Shown here: positions 53,449 to 60,630 of the stretch, piece by piece | Position numbering within the stretch: position 1 is the stretch's first letter | Layout of the letters: the number at the start of each line of letters is the position of its first letter | Assembly: GCA_014649155.1 (NCBI GenBank) | Contig: BMSM01000028.1 | Location: 27,377-91,376 of the forward strand | Direction of reading: 5' to 3' | Length of the DNA: 64,000 bases | Origin: Streptomyces griseoviridis | GTDB taxonomy: Bacteria; Actinomycetota; Actinomycetes; Streptomycetales; Streptomycetaceae | Position numbers and translations under genes: made by a program | Notes under the pieces: model-generated | Databases searched by the model: none | Told to the model about the DNA's origin: nothing | Seen by the model: the letters and a program-made list of their open reading frames with translations, nothing else

Positions 53449-54563
53449 CCGCCGCCCCCGCCGGCCGCCGCCTCCGCCACGGCCAGCAGCAGCCCCTCCC
53501 CGCCGTGCGGCGCGACGAGCTGGAGGCCGGCCGGGCAGCCGTCGGCGCCGAAGCCTGCCGGCAGGCTCAGCGCTGGATGCCCGCTGAGGTTGAACGCCCA
53601 GGTCAGCGCCGTCGAGTAGCGGTCGCCGGGACCCTCGTGGCCGTGCGGCGCGGTCGGTGCGGTCGGTGTCAGCAGCAGCGGGGCGGTGGCGAACAGCTCC
53701 GCCAGCCGCCGGTCGTTCTCGGCACGCGTCCGGCGGGCGGGGCCGTGGTCGGCGTCCGGGGAGCGCAGCGCCAGCCAGGCCGGTCCCGGGTCGAGCAGCC
53801 GCAGCGGGCGCGGGGGGCGGACCAGCCGTACCGCACCCGCCGCGACCAGGCCCTCCACCGCCGTCCGGGCCAGGGCGACCGGCTCGTCGTCGGGCGCGGC
53901 GAAACCCAGGTCGGCGGACCAGACGGCGGGCACGGGCAGCGCCGGAACCGGTCCCGGACCGTCCGGGGCCATGGCCCGCCGGTACGCCGCCGCGTCCGCC
54001 GCCGTCCGGGCGAGGACCCCGGGCGCCGTCAGCCGCGCACGGTCGGTACGGCCCGCGCCGGTGGTCAGCTTCAGCCCGAGCACCCCGCACCACGCGGCCG
54101 GGACACGGACCGACCCGGCACCGTCGGCGCCGGTCGCGAGAGCCACCAGCCCGGTCGCGACGGCCGCCGCCGCCCCGGCCGAGGAACCGCCCGGCGTACG
54201 GTCGGCCCGCCACGGGTTGACCGTACGGCCGTGGGCGCCGCGTCCCCAGGTCTGCCAGCCGGTGCCGGGACCCGGCACGGCCGTCGCCCCCACGGCGACG
54301 CACCCCGCCGCCAGCAGCGGGGCCGCCGCACGGAGCCCGGACCGGCCCTTCACGGCGAGCGGCACGCCCGCCAGCGGCAGCCGGCCGCCCGCGCCCGCCG
54401 CGACCCTCGCGTCGACCTCGGCCGCCCGGCGCGCGGCGTCCTCCTCCCAGACCTCCAGGAAGGCGCCGAGCGAGGCGTCGGCCGCCTTGATCCGGGCGAG
54501 CGCCGCGGCCACCGCGTCCACCGCCCGCAGCCGTCCCGAGCGGACCGCCGCCGCGGTCTCCAC
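53445..54563 (-). CDS. Amidase-signature family protein
   Basis: A 372-residue enzyme of the amidase signature family (Ser-cisSer-Lys triad). Lys is in GVPLAVKGRSG, the cis-Ser in TPGGSSAGAAAAV and the nucleophile Ser in GADGAGSVRVPA. It is shorter than the usual 450-500 residues, as the middle is reduced. GTG 54563 lacks a clear ribosome site, and the frame stays open for 24 codons upstream, so the start may lie slightly earlier. The substrate is unknown. It follows the P-loop-like gene by 71 bases. Confidence 0.85.
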   Translation of the reverse strand: METAAAVRSGRLRAVDAVAAALARIKAADASLGAFLEVWEEDAARRAAEVDARVAAGAGGRLPLAGVPLAVKGRSGLRAAAPLLAAGCVAVGATAVPGPGTGWQTWGRGAHGRTVNPWRADRTPGGSSAGAAAAVATGLVALATGADGAGSVRVPAAWCGVLGLKLTTGAGRTDRARLTAPGVLARTAADAAAYRRAMAPDGPGPVPALPVPAVWSADLGFAAPDDEPVALARTAVEGLVAAGAVRLVRPPRPLRLLDPGPAWLALRSPDADHGPARRTRAENDRRLAELFATAPLLLTPTAPTAPHGHEGPGDRYSTALTWAFNLSGHPALSLPAGFGADGCPAGLQLVAPHGGEGLLLAVAEAAAGGGGG

Positions 54564-54634
54564 GGCGGACGGCGCGGCCCGGCCGGCCCACGGATGCCGG
54601 GCCGGCCGGGCGGCGGGCCGCTCCCCGGTGGCGG

Positions 54635-55120
54635 TCAGCGGTCCGCTCCCGCCAGCCGGGCCAGTGCCCCGGTGCCGCGCGGCGGCGGGCCGCCGAGGTC
54701 GCCCAGCCGCCAGGCGGCCACCCAGGGCACCCGGTGCACGGCGACGGCGGCCTCCAGCAGCCGCACCTGCCGGGCCAGGGGCCGGGGCAGCCGTCCGGGC
54801 GCGTCCGCCACCAGGACGACGGAGTCGAGGCCGAGGCCCGGCGGTGCCTCCCCGTGCCGGAAGGCGTCCAGCGCGCGGCCGGCCGCCGCCAGCCCCGCCG
54901 CGTGGGTCCGGGCGACCAGCGCCACCCGGGCCGGGCCGGCGGGGCCGGGCCAGTCACGTCCGCAGTCCTGACCGCCGTAGACCTCGGCGAGGGTGGTGAC
55001 GCCCGCGCCGCCGTGGGTGCCGACCCAGGAGACGCCGGGCGGGGCACCGGCCGTCGCGCCGGATGCGGACACCGGCCCGCGGAGCCAGATCTCCGGTCCC
55101 TGATGCATGCTGGTGCGCAT
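54635..55120 (-). CDS. P-loop-like protein of unknown function
   Basis: A 161-residue protein. WVGTHGGAGVTTLAEVYGG resembles a deviant Walker A of the ParA/MinD kind, but the Lys is replaced, so nucleotide binding is doubtful. ARVALVARTHAAGLAAAGRAL and DSVVLVADAPGRLPRPLARQVRLLE look like the strands and helices of the same fold. Small proteins of this look occur beside conjugation or secretion genes in Streptomyces, from memory and not checked. GGAGG lies ten bases before the ATG. It diverges from the helical protein gene at 55352. Confidence 0.6.
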   Translation of the reverse strand: MRTSMHQGPEIWLRGPVSASGATAGAPPGVSWVGTHGGAGVTTLAEVYGGQDCGRDWPGPAGPARVALVARTHAAGLAAAGRALDAFRHGEAPPGLGLDSVVLVADAPGRLPRPLARQVRLLEAAVAVHRVPWVAAWRLGDLGGPPPRGTGALARLAGADR

Positions 55121-55248
55121 GCCCGTGCACCTCCCTCGTCACGCCCTGCCCCATGGCCCGGACCGCCTCGGCGTCCCGGGTCCCACCCCCTGGAACGAGC
55201 CTGTGACAGCGCGGTGACGTGAGAACCGGGAGCGAGCGGAGAGACTCG

Positions 55249-55280
55249 ACAGCAGGTGTTCGAAACAGTAGGTGTTCGAA
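55249..55280. promoter_or_regulatory. Tandem 16-bp repeat between divergent genes
   Basis: ACAGCAGGTGTTCGAA (55249-55264) is followed at once by ACAGTAGGTGTTCGAA (55265-55280), one mismatch in sixteen. Each ends in the palindrome TTCGAA. It lies between divergent starts at 55120 and 55352, suited to a shared operator. The spacing does not match the actinobacterial SOS box. Confidence 0.5.
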
Positions 55281-55351
55281 CGGCTCCGGACGGCCCGGGC
55301 GGACCACCTCCGCACCACCGCCCGCGACACGCGCCCACGAGTGAGGGGACG

Positions 55352-56497
55352 ATGGCACGACTCAGCCGCGACAAGAAGCGGGACCACCAGCGCGCCGGAC
55401 GGCCGGCGGCTCCCGCGGCGCCGATCGACGTGCGGGTGCCGGGCGCCGGCGGCGGCACGATCGGCGGCGTGCCCGTCGCCGCGGTCCCCGGCGAGGAGAT
55501 CCAGCAGACCGTGCTGAACCGGCTCCAGGGCATCGCCCGCGCCACCGGCCGCCCGGTCTTCGCCACCGTCGACGACGAACGCATCGGGTACGTCGTTCCC
55601 CTCCGGGTCGACCCGGACGGCTCCAGCCACCTCACGGGGGAGCCGGCGGCCCGGACCGCCCCGGACCCGGCCGGGGACCCGGCGCGCGTGCCGCCCGCCG
55701 AGCCGCCGCGCCCGGCCCCGGCGGCACCGGGGACTCCGGCCGGCGACCCGTCCCCGGCCTTCCGGCCGCCCGCCCCGCCGCAGGACCGGCCCGGCGTCTT
55801 CGGCCCCGCCCCCGGCACGGTCCGGCCGCCGACCGGGGAGTTCGGCCCGCCCCCGCGGATGGCACCGGCACCGGCACCGGTACCGGCACCGGAGGACGCC
55901 CCCCGGCCCCTCTTCGACCCCGAGACCGAGGCCGGGCTCCGGGCCGACACCCAGCCGGCCCCGGCCCGCGGGTTCGACGCCGTCGCCGAGGCCGTGCTGG
56001 GGGACGGGCCGATCACCGCGCCCGGCGACAGCACCGTCCCCGCCCTCCTCGCCGGGCCCACGGCCCGGGTCAACGAGGCCGTCCGGGAGGGGCGGACGGA
56101 GGACGCCGCCCGGCTCGCCGAGCGGACCGTGGCGGAGGCGACCGGCACCCTGGGGGCCGATCACCCCGAGGTGCTGCGGCTGCGCGAGCTGAGCGCGTAC
56201 ATCGCCTACCTGTCCGGCGACCCGGAGCGCGCGCTGCGCACCGCGCTGGACGTGGCCCGCGCCCACCACCGCGCGGGTGACGCGGAGACCGCGTACGGCA
56301 CCGTGCGGAGCGCCGCCACCGCCTGGCGTGCCGTCCGCGAACCCGCGCGGGGTCTGGAACTGGGGCACGAACTGATCGACCTGTGGACCGCGCTCGCCGC
56401 CGAGGAGGGCCCGGCCGCCGACGACATGGCCGGCCTGGAGTCCGTCCGCGCCCGCATGGGCCGCCTCACCGAGCGGGCCCGCGCCCTGGAGGCGTGA
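55352..56497 (+). CDS. Pro-rich protein with C-terminal TPR-like helices
   Basis: A 381-residue protein. Residues 1-95 hold a small domain (MARLSRDKKRDH, then VPGEEIQQTVLNRLQGIARATGRPVFATVDD). A Pro/Ala-rich linker with APAPAPVPAP follows. The last 140 residues are helical with TPR-like spacing (LAERTVAEATGTLGADHPEVLRLR, AYIAYLSGDPERALRTALDVARAHH). GAGGGG precedes the ATG. It is the divergent partner of the P-loop-like gene; together they may form part of a secretion or replication-type apparatus, which is only a guess. Confidence 0.65.
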   Translation: MARLSRDKKRDHQRAGRPAAPAAPIDVRVPGAGGGTIGGVPVAAVPGEEIQQTVLNRLQGIARATGRPVFATVDDERIGYVVPLRVDPDGSSHLTGEPAARTAPDPAGDPARVPPAEPPRPAPAAPGTPAGDPSPAFRPPAPPQDRPGVFGPAPGTVRPPTGEFGPPPRMAPAPAPVPAPEDAPRPLFDPETEAGLRADTQPAPARGFDAVAEAVLGDGPITAPGDSTVPALLAGPTARVNEAVREGRTEDAARLAERTVAEATGTLGADHPEVLRLRELSAYIAYLSGDPERALRTALDVARAHHRAGDAETAYGTVRSAATAWRAVREPARGLELGHELIDLWTALAAEEGPAADDMAGLESVRARMGRLTERARALEA

Positions 56498-56524
56498 GGC
56501 GCGGCCACCCCCCGCGGAACGCGG

Positions 56525-57013
56525 TCACTGCACGCAGAACTCGTTGCCCTCCGGGTCGGACAGCACGGTCCAGGTGCCGCCCGGCTCGCTGACCTGGCGC
56601 AGGACGCGGGCGCCGAGCCGTTCCAGCCGGGCCACCTCCGCCTCCCGCCGCCCGGGGCCCGGATGGAGGTCGAGGTGGAGGCGGTTCTTGCCGGTCTTGG
56701 CCTCCGGCACCCGCTGGAACAGCAGCCGGCGCCCCAGTCCGCTGCCGCTCTCCGCGTCGAAGGGGTCGTCGGGATGGCGGACGGCGATCAGGTCACGGAA
56801 GGCGCGGCGGCCGTGCGACTCCACGGTCAGCTCCGCGCCGACGGCCCCGGCGGCCAGCAGCTTCCCGACGAGCGCGCTGTTGTCCTCGACCAGGTAGCCG
56901 AGGGCGGCGGCCCAGAAGTCGGCCTGGGCGTGCGGGTCGGCGGCGTCGACGACGAGCTTGAAGTGCACGGGGGCGGGAGCGGAGGCCGCGGCGTCAGCGG
57001 AGGGATGCGTCAT
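56525..57013 (-). CDS. VOC (glyoxalase-like) family protein
   Basis: A 162-residue protein. HFKLVVDAADPHAQADFWAAALGY and RLHLDLHPGPGRREAEVARLERLGA, then WTVLSDPEGNEFCV, are the paired beta-alpha-beta units of the vicinal oxygen chelate fold. The metal ligands seem partly kept (His in the first strand, HLDL and the final Glu). The substrate is unknown. The ATG at 57013 is chosen since the longer frame overlaps the RarD gene. Confidence 0.87.
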   Translation of the reverse strand: MTHPSADAAASAPAPVHFKLVVDAADPHAQADFWAAALGYLVEDNSALVGKLLAAGAVGAELTVESHGRRAFRDLIAVRHPDDPFDAESGSGLGRRLLFQRVPEAKTGKNRLHLDLHPGPGRREAEVARLERLGARVLRQVSEPGGTWTVLSDPEGNEFCVQ

Positions 57014-57062
57014 GGCATCACTCAAACGGGTCGCGCGGGCGCACGGCAACGGAATCGCCGGA

Positions 57063-58058
57063 TCACTCCGCGCCGGGCCGTACCGCCGCGGCCGGCGGCA
57101 CGGCCGGGACCTCCTCCCTGACCCCGCCCCGCGCCGCGTCCCGCGCCGCGTCCCGCACCGCCCGCGCGTTGCGGCGGGCGGTGCGCAGCGCGTTCCAGGT
57201 GAGCAGCACCAGCGCCACCCAGACCAGCGCGAAGCCGGCCCAGCGCTCGGGCGGCATCTCCTCACCGAAGTAGAGGATGCCGAGCAGGAACTGGAAGACC
57301 GGCGCCAGGTACTGGAGCAGCCCCAGCGTGGAGAGCGGGACGCGGATCGCGGCGGCGCCGAAGCAGACCAGCGGCAGCGCGGTGACCAGGCCGGTCGCGG
57401 CGAGCAGCACCGCGTGACCGGGGCCCTCGGCGGTGAACGTCGCCCCGCCGTGCGCGCCCAGCCAGAGCAGGTACCCGAGCGCGGGCAGGAACTGCACGGC
57501 GGTCTCGGCGGCCAGCGACTCGACGCCGCCGAGGTTGACCTTCTTCTTCACCAGGCCGTACGTGGCGAAGGAGAAGGCGAGGCAGAGGGAGATCCACGGC
57601 GGCCGGCCGTAGCCGACGGTGAGGACGACGACGGCCGCGAAGCCGGTCGCGACCGCCGCCCACTGCGCGGGCCGCAGCCGTTCCTTCAGCAGCAGCACGC
57701 CGAGGGCGATGGTGACCAGCGGGTTGATGAAGTAGCCGAGGGACGCCTCGACGACGTGGCCGCTGTTGACGGCCCAGATGTAGACGCCCCAGTTGACGGT
57801 GATGACGGCCGCGGCGATCGTGACCAGGCCGAGCTTGCGCGGCTGCCGCAGCAGCTCGCCCGCCCAGGCCCAGCGCCGTACGAAGAGCAGCGCGACGCCG
57901 ACGAAGGCGAGGGACCAGACCATGCGGTGGGCGAGGATCTCGCCGGCCCCGGCGGGCTTGAGCAGCGGCCAGAACAGCGGGACGAGGCCCCACATCCCGT
58001 AGGCCGCGAAACCGTTCAGCAGTCCTATGCGCTGTTCGCCCTTCGACGTCCCGGTCAC
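57063..58058 (-). CDS. rarD: RarD-type EamA-family permease
   Basis: A 331-residue membrane protein with ten helices. GLLNGFAAYGMWGLVPLFWPLLKP, HRMVWSLAFV, NWGVYIWAVNSGHVVEASLGYFINPL and FQFLLGILYFGEEM are marks of the RarD branch of the drug/metabolite transporter family. The transported compound is not known. GTG 58058 follows GGGGGTC. A very long inverted repeat lies just upstream, between it and the oxidoreductase gene. Confidence 0.9.
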   Translation of the reverse strand: MTGTSKGEQRIGLLNGFAAYGMWGLVPLFWPLLKPAGAGEILAHRMVWSLAFVGVALLFVRRWAWAGELLRQPRKLGLVTIAAAVITVNWGVYIWAVNSGHVVEASLGYFINPLVTIALGVLLLKERLRPAQWAAVATGFAAVVVLTVGYGRPPWISLCLAFSFATYGLVKKKVNLGGVESLAAETAVQFLPALGYLLWLGAHGGATFTAEGPGHAVLLAATGLVTALPLVCFGAAAIRVPLSTLGLLQYLAPVFQFLLGILYFGEEMPPERWAGFALVWVALVLLTWNALRTARRNARAVRDAARDAARGGVREEVPAVPPAAAVRPGAE

Positions 58059-58102
58059 GGGGACCCCCTTCTCGCACACTGGTCGGCCGGACGACCGTAG
58101 CG

Positions 58103-58164
58103 CCGCGCGCCCGTGCCTGTCATGCCCGTATCGGCATACGGTCATGACAGGCACGGGCGCGCGG
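58103..58164 (-). terminator. Near-perfect 62-base hairpin
   Basis: A 22-bp arm (58103-58124 with 58143-58164), one C/T mismatch (58125/58142), then CCGTAT and ATACGG around a 4-base loop. It begins 16 bases beyond the stop of the leftward quinone oxidoreductase gene and lies before rarD, so it probably ends that transcript. Its length is well above a usual terminator and it might also act as an operator. Confidence 0.7.
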
Positions 58165-58179
58165 GAGGGAGCCGGCCGC

Positions 58180-59034
58180 TCAGCCGGCCAGGGCGGCCTC
58201 GATCGCCTCGGTGACCGGGGTGGTCGGGCGGCCGATGAGCCGGGCCAGGTCGCCGCTGGTGACGACCAGTTCGCCCTTCTCGATGGAGGCGTCCGAGTCG
58301 GCCAGCACCGCGGCCACCGGCTCGGGCAGCCCGGTGGCGACCAGGGCGCGGGCGTACTCCTCGACGGAGACGGAGCGGACGGCGACCTCCCGGCCCGTGC
58401 GCCGGCTCAGCTCGGCCGCGAACTCGGCGAAGCTCCACGCCTGGTCGCCGCCCAGCTCGTACCGCTTGTTCTCGTGGCCCTCGCCGGTCAGTACGGCGAC
58501 GGCGGCGGCCGCGTAGTCGGCGCGCGCGGCGGAGGAGATGCGGCCCTCGCCGGCCGCCTGGAGGATGGCGCCCTGCTCCAGGTAGGCGGGGATGTTGCCG
58601 GTGTGGTTCTCGTGGTACCAGCCGTTGCCCAGGATCACCCACGGCAGCCCGGAGTCGAGCAGGGTCCGCTCGGTGGCCCGGTGGTCGTCGGCGAGCCGGG
58701 CCTTCAGGGAGCTGGGGGCGCTGGTGTACGCGAGCAGGGCGACGCCGGCCGCCGCGGCGGCGTCGATGACGGTCTTGTGCTGGCGGGGGCGGTCGTTCGC
58801 GACCTCGTTGCCGGAGATCAGCAGCACCTTGTCGCCCGCCGCGAAGAGGCCGTCGAAGGTCTCGGGGGCGTTGTAGTCGGCCACGGCGATCCGCACGCCG
58901 CGCTCGGCGAAGCCGGCGGCGCGGTCCTTGTCGCGCACCACGGCGGTGATCTCCCCGGCCGGGACCTTCTCCAGCAGCTGCTCCACCACCAGGCGGCCCA
59001 GGTGTCCGGTGGCTCCGGTGACGACGATGCTCAT
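58180..59034 (-). CDS. NAD(P)H:quinone oxidoreductase, QorB/YtfG type
   Basis: A 284-residue short-chain-like reductase. The cofactor loop is SIVVTGATGHLGRLVVEQLL, and AVVRDKDRAAGFAERGVRIAVADYN, LLAYTSAP, GNGWYHENHTGNIPAYLEQG and RISSAARADYAAAAVAVLTGEG follow the QorB/YtfG pattern closely. Such enzymes reduce quinones with NADPH and protect against electrophiles. An AGGAG site sits nine bases before ATG 59034. It diverges from an HxlR regulator, the common pairing for this family. Confidence 0.9.
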   Translation of the reverse strand: MSIVVTGATGHLGRLVVEQLLEKVPAGEITAVVRDKDRAAGFAERGVRIAVADYNAPETFDGLFAAGDKVLLISGNEVANDRPRQHKTVIDAAAAAGVALLAYTSAPSSLKARLADDHRATERTLLDSGLPWVILGNGWYHENHTGNIPAYLEQGAILQAAGEGRISSAARADYAAAAVAVLTGEGHENKRYELGGDQAWSFAEFAAELSRRTGREVAVRSVSVEEYARALVATGLPEPVAAVLADSDASIEKGELVVTSGDLARLIGRPTTPVTEAIEAALAG

Positions 59035-59100
59035 GATCGGTGACTCCTCGTTGCGGCGGTGACGTCTTCTGGTACTCACCGTAGAGGGGGCGCTAACTAA

Positions 59101-59129
59101 ATGACAGTACCCACTTTGAAGTAAGGTAC
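59101..59129. promoter_or_regulatory. HxlR operator and promoter between the divergent pair
   Basis: GTACC (59107-59111) and GGTAC (59125-59129) flank an inner ACTT-TG-AAGT (59113-59122), a nested inverted repeat as bound by HxlR-type dimers. ATGACA (59101-59106) and TAAGGT (59122-59127) may be the rightward promoter, which would place the start of the message at or next to ATG 59134. Confidence 0.5.
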
Positions 59130-59133
59130 AGCC

Positions 59134-59523
59134 ATGCAGGTAAGTAAAGGTGAGGAGACGACGAGCAGGGAGGCGGCCTGTCCGTACCGGCTCGTCCTGG
59201 AGCACGTGACCAGCCGCTGGGGCGTCCTGGTGCTGATGGAGCTGCTGGAGCGGCCGTACCGCTTCGGGGAGCTGCGCCGGGCCGTCGCCCGGCACGGCCG
59301 CACGGCCAGCGAGAAGATGCTGACCCAGACCCTCCAGACGCTGGAACGCGACGGCCTGGTGCACCGGGACGCCAAGCCGGTGATCCCGCCGCGCGTGGAC
59401 TACTCCCTGACCGACCTCGGCCGGGAGGCCGCCGAGCGGGTGCGGGGGCTGGCCCAGTGGTCCAAGGAGCGCATGGACCGGGTCACGCGGGCCCGCGAGG
59501 CGTACGACGAGGCCCGGGGCTGA
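59134..59523 (+). CDS. HxlR-family transcriptional regulator
   Basis: A 129-residue winged-helix regulator. C16 in EAACPYRLVLEHVTSRWGVLVLMELLE, FGELRRAVARHGRTASEKMLTQTLQTLERDGLV (recognition helix) and VDYSLTDLGRE are typical of HxlR proteins such as QorR and HypR, where the early Cys senses quinones or hypochlorite. It most likely represses the divergent quinone oxidoreductase. There is no strong ribosome site, so the message may be leaderless. Confidence 0.9.
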   Translation: MQVSKGEETTSREAACPYRLVLEHVTSRWGVLVLMELLERPYRFGELRRAVARHGRTASEKMLTQTLQTLERDGLVHRDAKPVIPPRVDYSLTDLGREAAERVRGLAQWSKERMDRVTRAREAYDEARG

Positions 59524-59531
59524 CCGCGCCC

Positions 59532-59569
59532 CGGGCCCCGCAGGTGTGCCCGGCCCTGAAAGGGGCCCG
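59532..59569. terminator. Hairpin between convergent hxlR-type gene and korB
   Basis: CGGGCCCC (59532-59539) and GGGGCCCG (59562-59569) are perfect 8-bp arms around a 22-base loop in the 57-base gap between convergent genes. A shared terminator is likely. Confidence 0.5.
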
Positions 59570-59580
59570 TCCGACAGGCC

Positions 59581-60630
59581 CTAGCCGACGACCGTCCAGG
59601 TGTCGCCGCCCGCCAGCAGCGCGGCGAGGTCGCCCTTGCCGTTCCGCTCGACGGCGGCGTCGAGCTGGTCGGACATCTGGTCGTCGTAGACCGGCCGTGC
59701 CACGGAGCGCAGGACGCCGATCGGGGTGTGGTGCAGGGTGTCCGGATCGGCGAGCCGGCTGAGCGCGAAGGCCGTCGTCGGGGACGCGGCACGGGCGTCG
59801 TGGACCAGCACGTCCGCCTCGTTCTCCGCGGTGACCGTGACGACCTGCAGATCACCCGTGGCCGGGTCGCGTACGACACCCTTCGCGTCACCGGCGCCGA
59901 AGCGGATCGGCCGGCCGTGCTCCAGCCGGATCACCGCCTCCTCGGCCTGCTCCCGGTCCTTGAGCACCTCGAAGGCGCCATCGTTGAAGATGTTGCAGTT
60001 CTGATAGATCTCGATCAGTGCCGTGCCCGGGTGGTCGGCGGCCTGCCGCAGCACCTCGGTGAGGTGCTTGCGGTCGGAGTCGACGGTCCGCGCGACGAAC
60101 GACGCCTCCGCGCCGAGCGCGAGGGAGACCGGGTTGAACGGCGCGTCCAGCGAGCCCATCGGCGTCGACTTGGTGATCTTGCCGACCTCGGAGGTCGGGG
60201 AGTACTGGCCCTTGGTCAGACCGTAGATCCGGTTGTTGAACAGGAGGATCTTGAGGTTGACGTTGCGGCGCAGGGCGTGGATCAGGTGGTTGCCGCCGAT
60301 GGAGAGCGCGTCGCCGTCGCCGGTGACCACCCACACGGACAGGTCGCGGCGGGACGCGGCGAGGCCGGTGGCGATCGCCGGGGCGCGGCCGTGGATGGAG
60401 TGCATCCCGTAGGTGTTCATGTAGTACGGGAAACGGGAGGAGCACCCGATGCCGGAGACGAAGACGATGTTCTCCTTCGCCAGCCCCAGCTCGGGCATGA
60501 AGCCCTGTACGGCGGCGAGGATCGCGTAGTCGCCGCACCCCGGGCACCAGCGCACTTCCTGGTCGGACTTGAAGTCCTTCATGGACTGCTTGCCCTCGGC
60601 CTTCGGGACCAGTTTCAGTGCCTCAGCCAT
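59581..60630 (-). CDS. korB: 2-oxoglutarate:ferredoxin oxidoreductase, beta subunit
   Basis: A 349-residue thiamine-diphosphate subunit. WCPGCGDYAILAAVQ and GIGCSSRFPYYMNTYG supply the Cys ligands of the iron-sulfur cluster, and VVTGDGDALSIGGNHL with LLFNNRIYGLTKGQYSPTS is the ThDP-binding motif. With KorA it turns 2-oxoglutarate plus CoA into succinyl-CoA and reduced ferredoxin. The ATG at 60630 overlaps the korA stop by eight bases. Confidence 0.95.
   Translation of the reverse strand: MAEALKLVPKAEGKQSMKDFKSDQEVRWCPGCGDYAILAAVQGFMPELGLAKENIVFVSGIGCSSRFPYYMNTYGMHSIHGRAPAIATGLAASRRDLSVWVVTGDGDALSIGGNHLIHALRRNVNLKILLFNNRIYGLTKGQYSPTSEVGKITKSTPMGSLDAPFNPVSLALGAEASFVARTVDSDRKHLTEVLRQAADHPGTALIEIYQNCNIFNDGAFEVLKDREQAEEAVIRLEHGRPIRFGAGDAKGVVRDPATGDLQVVTVTAENEADVLVHDARAASPTTAFALSRLADPDTLHHTPIGVLRSVARPVYDDQMSDQLDAAVERNGKGDLAALLAGGDTWTVVG

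Noticed and set aside
55249..55280. LexA/SOS box
   Set aside because: The actinobacterial box has TCGAAC and GTTCGA four bases apart. Here the halves are eight apart and arranged as direct repeats.
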